From the NCBI RefSeq assembly GCF_010723735.1, contig NZ_BLLB01000002.1:5394001-5458000 (forward strand): 64,000 bases of DNA. Reading direction: 5' to 3'. Origin of the DNA: Mycolicibacterium hippocampi. Lineage in GTDB: Bacteria > Actinomycetota > Actinomycetes > Mycobacteriales > Mycobacteriaceae. The notes under the pieces were generated by a model. It searched no databases and was not told where the DNA came from. It saw only the letters and a list, made by a program, of their open reading frames with translations. Both the position numbers and the translations under genes were made by a program. Below are positions 15,651 through 24,604 of this stretch, piece by piece (position 1 is the stretch's first letter; the number at the start of each line of letters is the position of its first letter).

Positions 15651-16336
15651 CAGGGCGGTGTCTCCCGCAGCACGTATCCCACTCCGCGCACGGTGTGGAT
15701 CAGCCGCGGCTCCCCCTCGGCCTCGGTCTTGCGCCGCAGGTAGCCGACGTAGACCTCGAGGGCGTTGCCCGAGGTGGGGAAGTCGAAGCCCCAGACCTCC
15801 TCGAGGATACGGCTGCGGGTGAGGACCCGTCGAGGGTTGGCGATCAGCATCTCGAGCAGCGAGAACTCGGTACGGGTGAGGCTGATCGGCCGGTCGCCAC
15901 GGGTGACCTCGCGCGTCACCGGATCAAGCGACAGGTCCGAAAAGGTCATCGCCGCCGATTCACTGCCGTCTTCGGGATTGGTGCGGCGCAGCAGCGCACG
16001 CATCCGGGCCAGCAACTCCTCCAACGCGAACGGCTTGGGTAGGTAGTCGTCGGCTCCGGCGTCCAGACCGGCCACCCGCTCGGACACGGAGTCACGTGCG
16101 GTGAGCACGAGGATCGGCAGGTCGTCGCCGGTGCTGCGAAGCTGCCGGCACACCTCCAGCCCGTCCAGACGCGGCATCATCACGTCGAGCACCACCGCGT
16201 CGGGCCGGTGGCTGGAGATCAGATCCAGCGCTTCCCGACCGTCTTGCGCGAGCTCGACCGAATACCCGTTGAAGGAAAGGGATCGTCGCAGGGATTCGCG
16301 CACCGCGCGATCGTCGTCAACGACAAGTATGCGCAC
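15650..16336 (-). CDS. mprA: Response regulator MprA
   Basis: 228 residues from a GTG. Receiver domain with the acidic pair in VVDDDRAV, phospho-acceptor Asp in AVVLDVMMPRLDG, Thr/Lys switch in LVLTARDS and PKPFALEELL; C-terminal OmpR-type winged helix with TEFSLLEMLIANPRRVLTRS and RKTEAEGEPRLIHTVRGVGY. It controls sigE, pepD and its own operon in envelope stress and persistence. A direct repeat of MprA-box type lies 23 bases upstream. Confidence 0.95.
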   Translation of the reverse strand: MRILVVDDDRAVRESLRRSLSFNGYSVELAQDGREALDLISSHRPDAVVLDVMMPRLDGLEVCRQLRSTGDDLPILVLTARDSVSERVAGLDAGADDYLPKPFALEELLARMRALLRRTNPEDGSESAAMTFSDLSLDPVTREVTRGDRPISLTRTEFSLLEMLIANPRRVLTRSRILEEVWGFDFPTSGNALEVYVGYLRRKTEAEGEPRLIHTVRGVGYVLRETPP

Positions 16337-16358
16337 TGGACCAGTGTCGACCCCCCGG

Positions 16359-16376
16359 CTGAGAGTGGCCTGAGAG
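16359..16376 (-). promoter_or_regulatory. MprA-box-like direct repeat upstream of mprA
   Basis: Minus strand CTCTCAG appears twice, 11 bases apart, ending 23 bases from the mprA start codon. Fits the known autoregulation of mprA. Confidence 0.65.
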
Positions 16377-16406
16377 GCGCGCCGCTCAGCCGGCGAGTCA
16401 AGTCAT

Positions 16407-16580
16407 CTAGCGGCGGTCGAGGTCGATCAATCCCAGACGAGCGGCCTTGAGCAGACGGCGCGGCACCTTGTGCTGCTGCCCGGCCACCGACACGCCGACG
16501 AGTTCGGTACGGGTGGCCTTCCACTGCGCGCGCCGGCTACGGGTGTTCGCGCGCGACATCCTGCGCTTGGGCACAGCCAT
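16407..16580 (-). CDS. rpmF: 50S ribosomal protein L32
   Basis: 57 residues, MAVPKRRMSRANTRSRRAQW to GLIDLDRR; highly basic, as expected for L32. The ATG at 16580 follows GGAGAG. The zinc-binding cysteine pairs of some L32 proteins are absent, so this is the zinc-independent form. Rv0979A-like and in the same position next to mprA. Confidence 0.95.
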   Translation of the reverse strand: MAVPKRRMSRANTRSRRAQWKATRTELVGVSVAGQQHKVPRRLLKAARLGLIDLDRR

Positions 16581-16758
16581 GATCGAGCTCTCCATCTATC
16601 GGGGTGTCATCCGGTGCGGCGCTGCCCGTGACAGGCACTACCGGGCACCGGCAATTGCCGACCAGGATAGCCGGTGAGCTGGACGGGTTCCAAACTCCGC
16701 CTGCCGGACGGAGGCGGCAGGAACAACCCGGCGACAACCGGCACTGCTGACCAGGGGG

Positions 16759-16800
16759 TTGACGCGGTACCGACGGTACGCAGTAACCTACCGGTTGGTT
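16759..16800 (+). promoter_or_regulatory. Promoter and quasi-palindromic operator of the acyl-CoA operon
   Basis: TTGACG (16759) and TAACCT (16784) form a possible -35/-10 pair with a 19-base spacer. Over and after the -10 lies AACCTACCGGTTGGTT (16785-16800), palindromic at 14 of 16 positions, the kind of site bound by TetR-type repressors of fatty acid operons. No regulator gene is adjacent. Confidence 0.45.
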
Positions 16801-16823
16801 GGTCATCGACGACGGGAGCGCGG

Positions 16824-18590
16824 GTGACATCAGCGGGTGGTGATCGGGTCCGCACCCCGGTTCGGATCGGCAACTGCTCGGGTTTCTACGGCGACCGGAT
16901 CTCGGCGATGCAGGAGATGCTCACCGGCGGCGATCTCGACTACCTGACCGGCGACTACCTGGCCGAACTGACGATGCTCATCCTGGGACGCGACCGGATG
17001 AAGAACCCGGACAAGGGTTACGCCAAGACATTCCTGCGCCAGCTCGAACAGTGCCTGGGCCCGGCCCGCGACCGCGGCGTCCGCATCGTCACCAATGCCG
17101 GAGGCCTCAACCCCGCCGGTCTGGCGGCGGCCGTCCGTGCGCTGGCCGACGAGCTCGGCATCGCGCTCTCGGTCGCCCATGTCGAAGGTGACGACCTGCT
17201 GCCGCGGGTCGCCGAGCTGGGCCTGGGCAGCCCTCTGACCGCCAACGCCTACCTCGGCGCCTGGGGCATCGTGGACTGCCTCGACGCCGGCGCCGACGTC
17301 GTCGTCACAGGACGGGTGACTGACGCATCCGTCACCGTCGGACCCGCCGCGGCGCACTTCGGCTGGAGCCGCGACGACCATGCCGCGATCGCCGGTGCGA
17401 TCGCCGCCGGCCACGTCATCGAATGCGGCACCCAGGCCACCGGGGGTAATTACTCCTTCTTCACCCGCGATTTCCCCGATCTGACCGCGTTGACACGGCC
17501 CGGATTCCCGATCGCCGAGATCGACGCCGATGGATCCTCGGTCATCACCAAACATCCGGGGACCGGAGGCGCGGTGACCGTGGACACCGTCACCGCGCAA
17601 CTGCTCTACGAGATCTCGGGGGCGCGCTACGCCAACCCCGACGCTACGCTGCGCGTGGACTCGATCGAGTTGTGCGACGAAGGCGCCGACCGCGTCCGCG
17701 TCCGCGGGGTGGTCGGCGAGCCGCCGCCACCCACGCTGAAGGTCTCCCTCAACAGCATCGGCGGCTTCCGCAACGAGATGACGTTCATCCTCACCGGACT
17801 CGACATCGAGGCCAAAGCCGAACTGGTTCGCAGGCAGCTGGAAAGCAGTCTTGCGGTGATCCCCTCCGAGCTCGATTGGACGCTGGCGCGCACCGACCAT
17901 CCCGACGCCGACACCCAGCAGACGGCGAGCGCGCTGTTGCGATGTGTGGCGCGCGACCCCGATTCCTCCGCCGTCGGACGCCAGTTCTCCTCGGCGGCAG
18001 TCGAACTGGCGCTGGCCAGCTATCCGGGTTTCACCACAACCGCACCGCCCGGCGACGGCCAGGTGTACGGCGTATTCACCGCGGCCTACCTGCCGGCCGA
18101 TCAGGTCGAACACGTCGCCGTGCATCCCAACGGCTCCCGCACTGTGATCCCACACCCGACCCGGACGCTGGAACTGCAGCCGACGGCACCGGCAGCGCTG
18201 CCTGCACCGCTGCCCGGCGGTCCGACACGGCGTGTCCCGCTGGGCACCATCGCCGGGGCACGCAGCGGCGACAAGGGGGGCAGCGCGAACATCGGGGTGT
18301 GGGTGACGGGCAAGCAGGCCGACGATCAGTGGCGTTGGTTGGCGCACACCCTGACGGTGGAGAAGTTGCGCGAACTGCTGCCCGAGACGGCTGACCTGTC
18401 CGTCGCCCGGCATGTATTCGCCAACCTGCGTGCCGTCAACTTCGTGATCGACGGGATCCTGGGCGAAGGCGTGGCCTACCAGGCGAGGTTCGATCCGCAG
18501 GCCAAGGGGCTGGGCGAGTGGCTGCGCAGCCGCTGTGTCGACATCCCCGTCGAAATACTGCCCGACACACCGGAGGAACACCTGTCGTGA
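16824..18590 (+). CDS. AtuA-like (DUF1446) acyclic-terpene utilisation family protein
   Basis: About 588 residues from the GTG at 16824, chosen for GGAG seven bases before it; longer starts have no site. N-terminal DUF1446 domain: RIGNCSGFYGDR, TGDYLAELTMLILGRDR, VTNAGGLNPAGLAAAV, VVTGRVTDASVTVGPAAAHF and TQATGGNYSFF. C-terminal AtuA-like domain with GTIAGARSGDKGGSANIGVW. Family knowledge: AtuA is the first gene of the Pseudomonas citronellol/geraniol operon, biochemical role unproven. Here it heads fadE-accD2-accA2-fadE-echA (Rv0976c-like). Its TGA overlaps the next start (GTGA). Confidence 0.88.
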   Translation: MTSAGGDRVRTPVRIGNCSGFYGDRISAMQEMLTGGDLDYLTGDYLAELTMLILGRDRMKNPDKGYAKTFLRQLEQCLGPARDRGVRIVTNAGGLNPAGLAAAVRALADELGIALSVAHVEGDDLLPRVAELGLGSPLTANAYLGAWGIVDCLDAGADVVVTGRVTDASVTVGPAAAHFGWSRDDHAAIAGAIAAGHVIECGTQATGGNYSFFTRDFPDLTALTRPGFPIAEIDADGSSVITKHPGTGGAVTVDTVTAQLLYEISGARYANPDATLRVDSIELCDEGADRVRVRGVVGEPPPPTLKVSLNSIGGFRNEMTFILTGLDIEAKAELVRRQLESSLAVIPSELDWTLARTDHPDADTQQTASALLRCVARDPDSSAVGRQFSSAAVELALASYPGFTTTAPPGDGQVYGVFTAAYLPADQVEHVAVHPNGSRTVIPHPTRTLELQPTAPAALPAPLPGGPTRRVPLGTIAGARSGDKGGSANIGVWVTGKQADDQWRWLAHTLTVEKLRELLPETADLSVARHVFANLRAVNFVIDGILGEGVAYQARFDPQAKGLGEWLRSRCVDIPVEILPDTPEEHLS

Positions 18591-19735
18591 ACATCTGGAC
18601 CACTCCCGAACGCGACGATCTGCGAAAGACCGTGCGCGCGTTCGCCGAACGCGAAGTGCTCCCCCATGTGGACGAGTGGGAGCGCGAGGGTGAGCTGCCC
18701 CGCGACCTGCACCGCAAGGCAGCCGCCGCAGGACTTCTCGGCGCCGGCTTCCCCGAAGCGGCCGGCGGCGAAGGCGGTGACGGGGCTGATGCCGTGGTCA
18801 TCTGTGAGGAGATGCACCAGTCAGGGTCGCCCGGCGGCGTCTTCGCCTCGTTGTTCACCTGTGGCATCGCGGTGCCCCACATGATCGCGTCCGGGGACGA
18901 GCGGCTCATCGACACCTATGTGCGACCGACGCTGCGCGGTGAGAAGATCGGGGCGCTGGCGATCACTGAGCCGGGTGGGGGTTCCGACGTCGGACACCTC
19001 ACAACACGCGCCGTCCGGGAAGGTGACGAATACATCCTCAACGGCGCCAAGACTTACATCACATCGGGGGTGCGCGCCGACTACGTCGTCACCGCGGCGC
19101 GCACCGGCGGGAGCGGCGCCGCCGGCGTCTCACTCATCGTCGTCGACAAGGGCACACCCGGTTTTGAGGTCAGCCGCAAGCTGGACAAGATGGGGTGGCG
19201 TTCATCGGATACCGCCGAGCTGTCCTACACCGACGTGCGGGTGCCCGTCGCCAACCTGATCGGCCCCGAGAACTCGGGTTTTCTGCAGATCGCCGCCGCC
19301 TTCGTCTCCGAGCGGGTCGGGCTTGCGGCACAAGCTTATTCGAGTGCGCAGCGCTGCCTGGACCTCACCGTCGACTGGTGCCGCAACCGGGAGACCTTCG
19401 GCAAGCCGTTGATCGCCCGGCAGTCGGTGCAGAACACGCTGGCCGAGATGGCCCGCCGCGTTGACGTCGCCCGCGTCTACACCCGGCACGTGGTGGAACG
19501 CCAACTCGCGGGTGAGAGCAACCTCATCACCGAGGTGTGCTTCGCCAAGAACACCGCCGTCGAGGCCGGCGAATGGGTGGCCAACCAGGGGGTGCAGTTG
19601 TTCGGCGGGATGGGTTACATGGCCGAGTCGGAGATCGAGCGCCAGTACCGCGACATGCGGATCCTCGGGATCGGCGGCGGCACCACCGAAATCCTCACGT
19701 CGCTTGCCGCCAAGACGCTCGGCTTCCAGCCATGA
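18587..19735 (+). CDS. fadE13: Acyl-CoA dehydrogenase (FadE13-like)
   Basis: 382 residues from the GTG overlapping the previous stop. FAD and substrate motifs: ALAITEPGGGSDVGHLTTRA, GAKTYITSG, WRSSDTAELSYTDVRVP, GVQLFGGMGYMAE. The Glu in AFVSERVGLAAQAY aligns with the catalytic base of isovaleryl-CoA dehydrogenase, while the medium-chain position (IYEGT) reads IGGGT, so a branched substrate is likely. Oxidises acyl-CoA to enoyl-CoA, feeding the carboxylase encoded next. Stop overlaps the accD2 ATG. Confidence 0.92.
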   Translation: MNIWTTPERDDLRKTVRAFAEREVLPHVDEWEREGELPRDLHRKAAAAGLLGAGFPEAAGGEGGDGADAVVICEEMHQSGSPGGVFASLFTCGIAVPHMIASGDERLIDTYVRPTLRGEKIGALAITEPGGGSDVGHLTTRAVREGDEYILNGAKTYITSGVRADYVVTAARTGGSGAAGVSLIVVDKGTPGFEVSRKLDKMGWRSSDTAELSYTDVRVPVANLIGPENSGFLQIAAAFVSERVGLAAQAYSSAQRCLDLTVDWCRNRETFGKPLIARQSVQNTLAEMARRVDVARVYTRHVVERQLAGESNLITEVCFAKNTAVEAGEWVANQGVQLFGGMGYMAESEIERQYRDMRILGIGGGTTEILTSLAAKTLGFQP

Positions 19736-21324
19736 GCCTCAAGTCTGTTCTCGACACCCGCTCGCCCGGCTACACCGCCGCCGCCGAGGCGATGGCGGCC
19801 AAGCTCGCCGAACTGGAGGCCGAACACACCAAGGCGCTGGCAGGTGGCGGCGAGAAGTACGTGGCGCGTCACCACAACCGCGGCAAGATGACCGCCCGGG
19901 AACGTGTCGAGGCGCTGCTCGACGCCGATTCGCCGTTCCTGGAACTGAGCCCACTGGCTGCCTGGGGCACCGATTTCACCGTCGGCGCGAGCGTGGTTGT
20001 CGGCATCGGGGTGGTCAGCGGGGTGGAATGCCTGGTGGTCGCCAATGATCCGACGGTCAAGGGTGGCACCAGCAATCCGTGGACTCTGCGAAAGATTCTG
20101 CGGGCCAACCAGATCGCACGGCAGAACCGGCTGCCGGTGATCTCCCTGGTGGAGTCCGGCGGCGCCGACCTGCCCACCCAGAAGGAGATCTTCATCCCCG
20201 GCGGGCAGATGTTCCGCGACCTGACCCGGTTGTCGGCAGCCGGCATCCCGACAGTCGCCCTCGTTTTCGGCAACTCGACCGCGGGCGGCGCCTACATCCC
20301 GGGCATGTCCGACCACGTGGTGATGATCAAGGAACGCTCCAAGGTGTTCCTGGCCGGGCCTCCCCTGGTGAAGATGGCCACCGGTGAGGAATCCGACGAC
20401 GAGTCGCTCGGCGGGGCCGAGATGCACGCCCGCATCTCGGGTCTGGCCGACTACTACGCGGTCGACGAACTCGATGCCATCCGCATCGGACGCAGAATCG
20501 TGGCCCGGCTGAACTGGCGCAAGCAGGGCCCGCAGCCACAGCCGGTGCGCCCCCCCTTGTTCGACGAGAACGAGTTGATCGGTGTCGTCCCACCGGATCT
20601 GCGCATTCCCTTCGACCCGCGCGAGGTGATCGCCCGCATCGTCGACGGTTCGGAGTTCGACGAGTTCAAGCCGATGTACGGCGGATCGCTGGTGACTGGC
20701 TGGGCCACTCTCCACGGCTACCCGCTGGGCATCCTGGCCAACGCCCGCGGAGTGCTGTTCAGCGAGGAATCCCAGAAGGCCACCCAGTTCATCCAGCTGG
20801 CCAACAGGTCCGACACGCCGTTGTTGTTCCTGCACAACACCACCGGCTACATGGTGGGCAAGGACTACGAGGAGGGCGGGATGATCAAGCACGGCTCGAT
20901 GATGATCAACGCCGTGTCGAATTCGACCGTGCCGCACCTGTCGCTGCTGGTCGGCGCGTCCTACGGCGCCGGTCACTACGGCATGTGCGGGCGTGCCTAC
21001 GACCCCCGGTTCCTGTTCGCGTGGCCGAGTGCCAAGTCGGCGGTGATGGGCGGTGCGCAGCTGGCCGGGGTGCTGTCGATCGTGAACCGCGCCGCCACCG
21101 AGGCCCGCGGGCAGAAATTTGACGAGGAGGCTGATTCCGCGATGCGCGCCGCTATCGAAGGTCAGATCGAAGCCGAGTCACTTCCGATGGTGTTGTCCGG
21201 CATGCTCTACGACGACGGGGTGATCGACCCACGGGATACCCGCACGGTGCTGGGGATGTGCCTGTCCGCCATCGCCAACGGGCCGATCGAGGGGACGTCG
21301 AACTTCGGCGTCTTCCGGATGTGA
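19732..21324 (+). CDS. accD2: Acyl-CoA carboxylase, carboxyltransferase (beta) subunit
   Basis: 530 residues; ATGA overlap with fadE13. Two crotonase-like halves: N-half with LVVANDPTVKGGTSNPWTLR, FGNSTAGGAYIPGMSDHVVM and LAGPPLVKMATGEE; C-half with LFLHNTTGYMVGKDYEEGGM, GASYGAGHYGMCGRAYDPRF and VMGGAQLAG. These are marks of methylcrotonyl-CoA/geranyl-CoA carboxylase beta subunits rather than of acetyl- or propionyl-CoA carboxylases. It transfers the carboxyl group from biotin on AccA2 to the enoyl-CoA. Confidence 0.93.
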   Translation: MSLKSVLDTRSPGYTAAAEAMAAKLAELEAEHTKALAGGGEKYVARHHNRGKMTARERVEALLDADSPFLELSPLAAWGTDFTVGASVVVGIGVVSGVECLVVANDPTVKGGTSNPWTLRKILRANQIARQNRLPVISLVESGGADLPTQKEIFIPGGQMFRDLTRLSAAGIPTVALVFGNSTAGGAYIPGMSDHVVMIKERSKVFLAGPPLVKMATGEESDDESLGGAEMHARISGLADYYAVDELDAIRIGRRIVARLNWRKQGPQPQPVRPPLFDENELIGVVPPDLRIPFDPREVIARIVDGSEFDEFKPMYGGSLVTGWATLHGYPLGILANARGVLFSEESQKATQFIQLANRSDTPLLFLHNTTGYMVGKDYEEGGMIKHGSMMINAVSNSTVPHLSLLVGASYGAGHYGMCGRAYDPRFLFAWPSAKSAVMGGAQLAGVLSIVNRAATEARGQKFDEEADSAMRAAIEGQIEAESLPMVLSGMLYDDGVIDPRDTRTVLGMCLSAIANGPIEGTSNFGVFRM

Positions 21325-21338
21325 GTGTCCTCATGTCC

Positions 21339-21391
21339 GCGAATTCGGCGTGCTTTTCACCGCTGAGCGACCGAAATCACGCCGAAATCGC
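21339..21391. repeat. 53-base imperfect palindrome between accD2 and accA2
   Basis: Outer arms GCGAATTCGGCGTG and CACGCCGAAATCGC pair at 13 of 14 positions; an inner CGCT-G-AGCG stem lies at the centre. It fills most of the 79-base gap in an otherwise overlapping operon. The symmetric structure and its CGAAATCACGCCGAAATCGC word are what a dispersed intergenic element looks like; other copies are not in this window. Confidence 0.7.
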
Positions 21392-21403
21392 TGGGGGGAG
21401 CAC

Positions 21404-23419
21404 GTGATCACACGAGTCCTGGTGGCCAACCGCGGTGAGATCGCCCGCCGGGTGTTCGCCACCTGCAGGCGAATGGGTATCGGCACCGTGGCGGTCTACA
21501 CCGACCCGGACGCCGACGCTGCCCACGTCACCGACGCCGACGCCCGGGTGCGACTCGAGGGCACCCGCGGCTATCTGGACCCGGCCCAGCTGATTGCCGC
21601 CGCCCACGCCTCCGGCGCCGACGCGGTGCACCCCGGCTACGGATTCCTCTCGGAGAACGCGGAGTTCGCGGCCGCGGTGCAGGACGCGGGCCTCATCTGG
21701 GTCGGGCCGCCGGTGGCCGCGGTGGCGGCGATGGGATCCAAGATCGAGGCGAAGAAGATGATGGCCGCCGCGGGTGTGCCGGTGCTCGACGAACTCGATC
21801 CGGACACCGTGACCACCGACATGCTGCCGGTGCTGATCAAGGCCTCCGCCGGCGGAGGCGGGCGCGGCATGCGGGTGGTGCGCGACCTCGCCGAGCTGCC
21901 CGAACAGGTCCAGGCCGCCCGCCGCGAAGCCCAGTCGGCCTTCGGCGACCCCACGGTGTTCTGCGAGCGCTATCTCGACTCCGGCCACCACGTCGAGGTG
22001 CAGGTGATGGCCGACGCGCACGGCACCGTGTGGGCGGTCGGCGAGCGGGAGTGCTCGATCCAGCGCCGCCACCAGAAGATCATCGAGGAAGCGCCCTCGC
22101 CACTGGTGGAACGCATTGTGGGCATGCGGGACAAGCTCTTCGAGGCCGCGCGGCTGGCGGCGACAGCCATCGGCTACACGGGTGCGGGCACCGTCGAGTT
22201 CATGGCCGCCGATGACGGCCAGTTCTTCTTCCTGGAGATGAACACCCGACTGCAGGTCGAACATCCGGTCACCGAACTCACCACCGGTCTCGACCTCGTC
22301 GAGTTGCAACTGCTGATCGCCGACGGCGCAGCGCTCGACCCCGCGCCGCCGGCATCCCGGGGTTCGGCCATCGAGGCCAGGTTGTACGCCGAGGACCCGG
22401 CGAAGAACTGGCAGCCGCAGGCCGGCACGGTGCACCACTTCTCCGTGCCAGCGACGTCCACCCACTTCGGGCTCCTCGACAGGATCGGTGTGCGCCTCGA
22501 CTCGGGCATCACCGACGGGTCGGTGATCTCGGTCTTCTACGACCCGATGGTGGCGAAGATCGTCTCCCACGCACCAACCCGCCACCACGCCGCGACACTG
22601 CTCGCCGACGCCCTGGCCCGCACCCGGATACACGGCGTCCGCACCAACCGGGACCTGCTCGTCAACGTGCTGCGCCACTCGGCTTTCCTCGACGGGGCCA
22701 CGGACACGGCGTTCTTCGACACCCACGGCCTGGCGGCGCTGGCCGCCCGGGTCGGGGACACTCGCGCCACCAAGTTGTCGGCGATCGCCGCGGCCCTGGC
22801 AGACGCTGCGCACAACCGAAGCACCGCAACGGTCTTCGGTGCCGCGCCCAGCGGCTGGCGCAACCTGGCATCGGGGTATCAGACGAAGCGCTACGAGGAC
22901 GCCGACGGTCGCAGCCATGAGGTTCGCTACCGCTTCACCCGAGCCGGAGTGCAGGTCGCGGATGACACCGATGGCACGGACATCTCGGCCGTCACGCTCG
23001 TCTCGGCCACCCCGCAACGGGTGGTGCTGTCGGTCGGCACGCACGGGCCGCGCGTGGACCACCCGTTCGACGTCGCCCACTACGGCGACGCCGTTTTTGT
23101 GGACTCGCCGCTGGGCTCGGTGTCCCTGCTCGTGCAGCCCCGCTTCCCCGACCCGGACGACGCGCTGGCCCACGGTTCGCTGCTGGCGCCGATGCCGGGG
23201 TCGGTGCTGCGGGTCGGGGCCGCGGTCGGTGACACGGTGGCGGCCGGGCAGCCGCTGATCTGGCTGGAGGCGATGAAGATGGAGCACACCATCACCGCTC
23301 CGGCGGACGGCGTGCTCGTCGAACTGAACGTCGAACCGGGCCGACAGGTCGAGGTCGGCGCCATCCTCGCCCGGGTGGACAACCCCGGGCAGGCGGACAA
23401 CCCAGGAGGAACCCCATGA
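21404..23419 (+). CDS. accA2: Biotin-dependent acyl-CoA carboxylase alpha subunit
   Basis: About 671 residues; the GTG at 21404 sits shortly after GGGGGAG and matches the family start ITRVLVANRGEIARRVF. Biotin carboxylase domain (about 1-450) with KASAGGGGRGMRVV ATP loop, ERECSIQRRHQKIIEEAPSP and EMNTRLQVEHPVTE; C-terminal BCCP domain with biotin-Lys in EAMKMEHT. Carboxylates biotin with ATP and bicarbonate, then hands it to AccD2. The stop overlaps the next ATG. Confidence 0.93.
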   Translation: MITRVLVANRGEIARRVFATCRRMGIGTVAVYTDPDADAAHVTDADARVRLEGTRGYLDPAQLIAAAHASGADAVHPGYGFLSENAEFAAAVQDAGLIWVGPPVAAVAAMGSKIEAKKMMAAAGVPVLDELDPDTVTTDMLPVLIKASAGGGGRGMRVVRDLAELPEQVQAARREAQSAFGDPTVFCERYLDSGHHVEVQVMADAHGTVWAVGERECSIQRRHQKIIEEAPSPLVERIVGMRDKLFEAARLAATAIGYTGAGTVEFMAADDGQFFFLEMNTRLQVEHPVTELTTGLDLVELQLLIADGAALDPAPPASRGSAIEARLYAEDPAKNWQPQAGTVHHFSVPATSTHFGLLDRIGVRLDSGITDGSVISVFYDPMVAKIVSHAPTRHHAATLLADALARTRIHGVRTNRDLLVNVLRHSAFLDGATDTAFFDTHGLAALAARVGDTRATKLSAIAAALADAAHNRSTATVFGAAPSGWRNLASGYQTKRYEDADGRSHEVRYRFTRAGVQVADDTDGTDISAVTLVSATPQRVVLSVGTHGPRVDHPFDVAHYGDAVFVDSPLGSVSLLVQPRFPDPDDALAHGSLLAPMPGSVLRVGAAVGDTVAAGQPLIWLEAMKMEHTITAPADGVLVELNVEPGRQVEVGAILARVDNPGQADNPGGTP

Positions 23420-24591
23420 CCCACGGCTTCGTCGAGACCGAGGAACAGCAGGCGTTACGCAAGGCGGTGGCCGCGATGGCCGCCAACTACGGCCAGGAGT
23501 ACTACCTGGAGAAGGCCCGCGCGGGACAGCACACCGATGAACTGTGGTCCGAGGCAGGCAAACTCGGATTCATCGGGGTGAACCTGCCCGAGGAGTACGG
23601 CGGCGGCGGTGCCGGCATGTACGAGTTGAGCCTGGTGATGGAGGAGATGGCCGCCGCCGGCGCGGCGCTGCTGATGATGGTGGTCTCCCCCGCGATCAAC
23701 GGCACCATCATCTCGAAGTTCGGCACCGACGAGCAGAAGCAACGCTGGCTGCCCGGGATCGCCGACGGAACCACCACCATGGCGTTTGCCATCACCGAAC
23801 CCGACGCCGGTTCGAACTCGCACAAGATCACCACGACTGCCCGGCGTGACGGCGGCGACTGGATCCTGTCCGGGCAGAAGGTGTACATCTCCGGCGTCGA
23901 CCAGGCCCAGGCGGTGCTGGTGGTCGGCCGCACCTTGCAAACGAACGGCGCGGCCAGGTCCGAATCGCTCAAACCGGCGCTGTTCGTGGTGCCCACCGAC
24001 ACCCCGGGCTTCACCTACACGAAGATCCCGATGGAGATCGTCAGTCCCGAGTTCCAGTTCCAGGTGTTCATGGACGAGGTACGCCTGCCCGCCGACGCGC
24101 TCGTCGGATCGGAGGACGCGGCGATCGCGCAGCTGTTCGCCGGGTTGAACCCGGAGCGCATCATGGGCGCCGCCAGCGCGGTCGGCATGGGCCGCTTCGC
24201 GATCGGCAAGGCCGTCGACTACGTCAAGACCCGTCAGGTGTGGAAGACACCCATCGGTGCGCACCAGGGCCTCTCACATCCGCTGGCGCAGAACCACATC
24301 GAGATCGAGCTGGCCAAGCTGATGATGCAGAAGGCCGCCGCCCTCTACGACAGCGGCGACGACGCGGGCGCCGCCGAAGCCGCGAACATGGCCAAGTACG
24401 CCGCCGGCGAGGCGTCGGTGCGCGCCGTCGACCAGGCCGTGCAGTCCCTCGGCGGTAACGGCCTGACCAAGGAGTACGGCATCGCCTCGGTGCTGACCGC
24501 ATCCAGGCTGGCACGCATCGCGCCGGTCAGCCGCGAGATGATCCTCAACTTCGTGGCGCAGACCTCGCTCGGACTGCCCCGCTCCTACTGA
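23416..24591 (+). CDS. fadE12: Acyl-CoA dehydrogenase (FadE12-like)
   Basis: 391 residues, ATGA overlap with accA2. Motifs: FAITEPDAGSNSHKITTTA, GQKVYISGVDQAQAVLVVG, QSLGGNGLTKEYG. The Glu in LNPERIMGAASAVG sits where isovaleryl-type enzymes keep the catalytic base; the usual C-terminal IYEGT is replaced by IAPVSRE, so a medium-chain mechanism is excluded. A second branched-chain dehydrogenase in one operon fits a pathway needing two oxidation steps. Confidence 0.9.
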   Translation: MTHGFVETEEQQALRKAVAAMAANYGQEYYLEKARAGQHTDELWSEAGKLGFIGVNLPEEYGGGGAGMYELSLVMEEMAAAGAALLMMVVSPAINGTIISKFGTDEQKQRWLPGIADGTTTMAFAITEPDAGSNSHKITTTARRDGGDWILSGQKVYISGVDQAQAVLVVGRTLQTNGAARSESLKPALFVVPTDTPGFTYTKIPMEIVSPEFQFQVFMDEVRLPADALVGSEDAAIAQLFAGLNPERIMGAASAVGMGRFAIGKAVDYVKTRQVWKTPIGAHQGLSHPLAQNHIEIELAKLMMQKAAALYDSGDDAGAAEAANMAKYAAGEASVRAVDQAVQSLGGNGLTKEYGIASVLTASRLARIAPVSREMILNFVAQTSLGLPRSY

Positions 24592-24604
24592 TGGAGTCGT
24601 ACTG

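Noticed and set aside
16830..18581. 583-codon minus-strand frame opposite the AtuA-like gene
   Set aside because: No motif, His/Arg/Gly-rich shadow composition, and the plus-strand gene is coupled to its operon.
21377..23287. 636-codon minus-strand frame opposite accA2
   Set aside because: Shadow of a well-conserved carboxylase; composition typical of antisense GC-rich frames.
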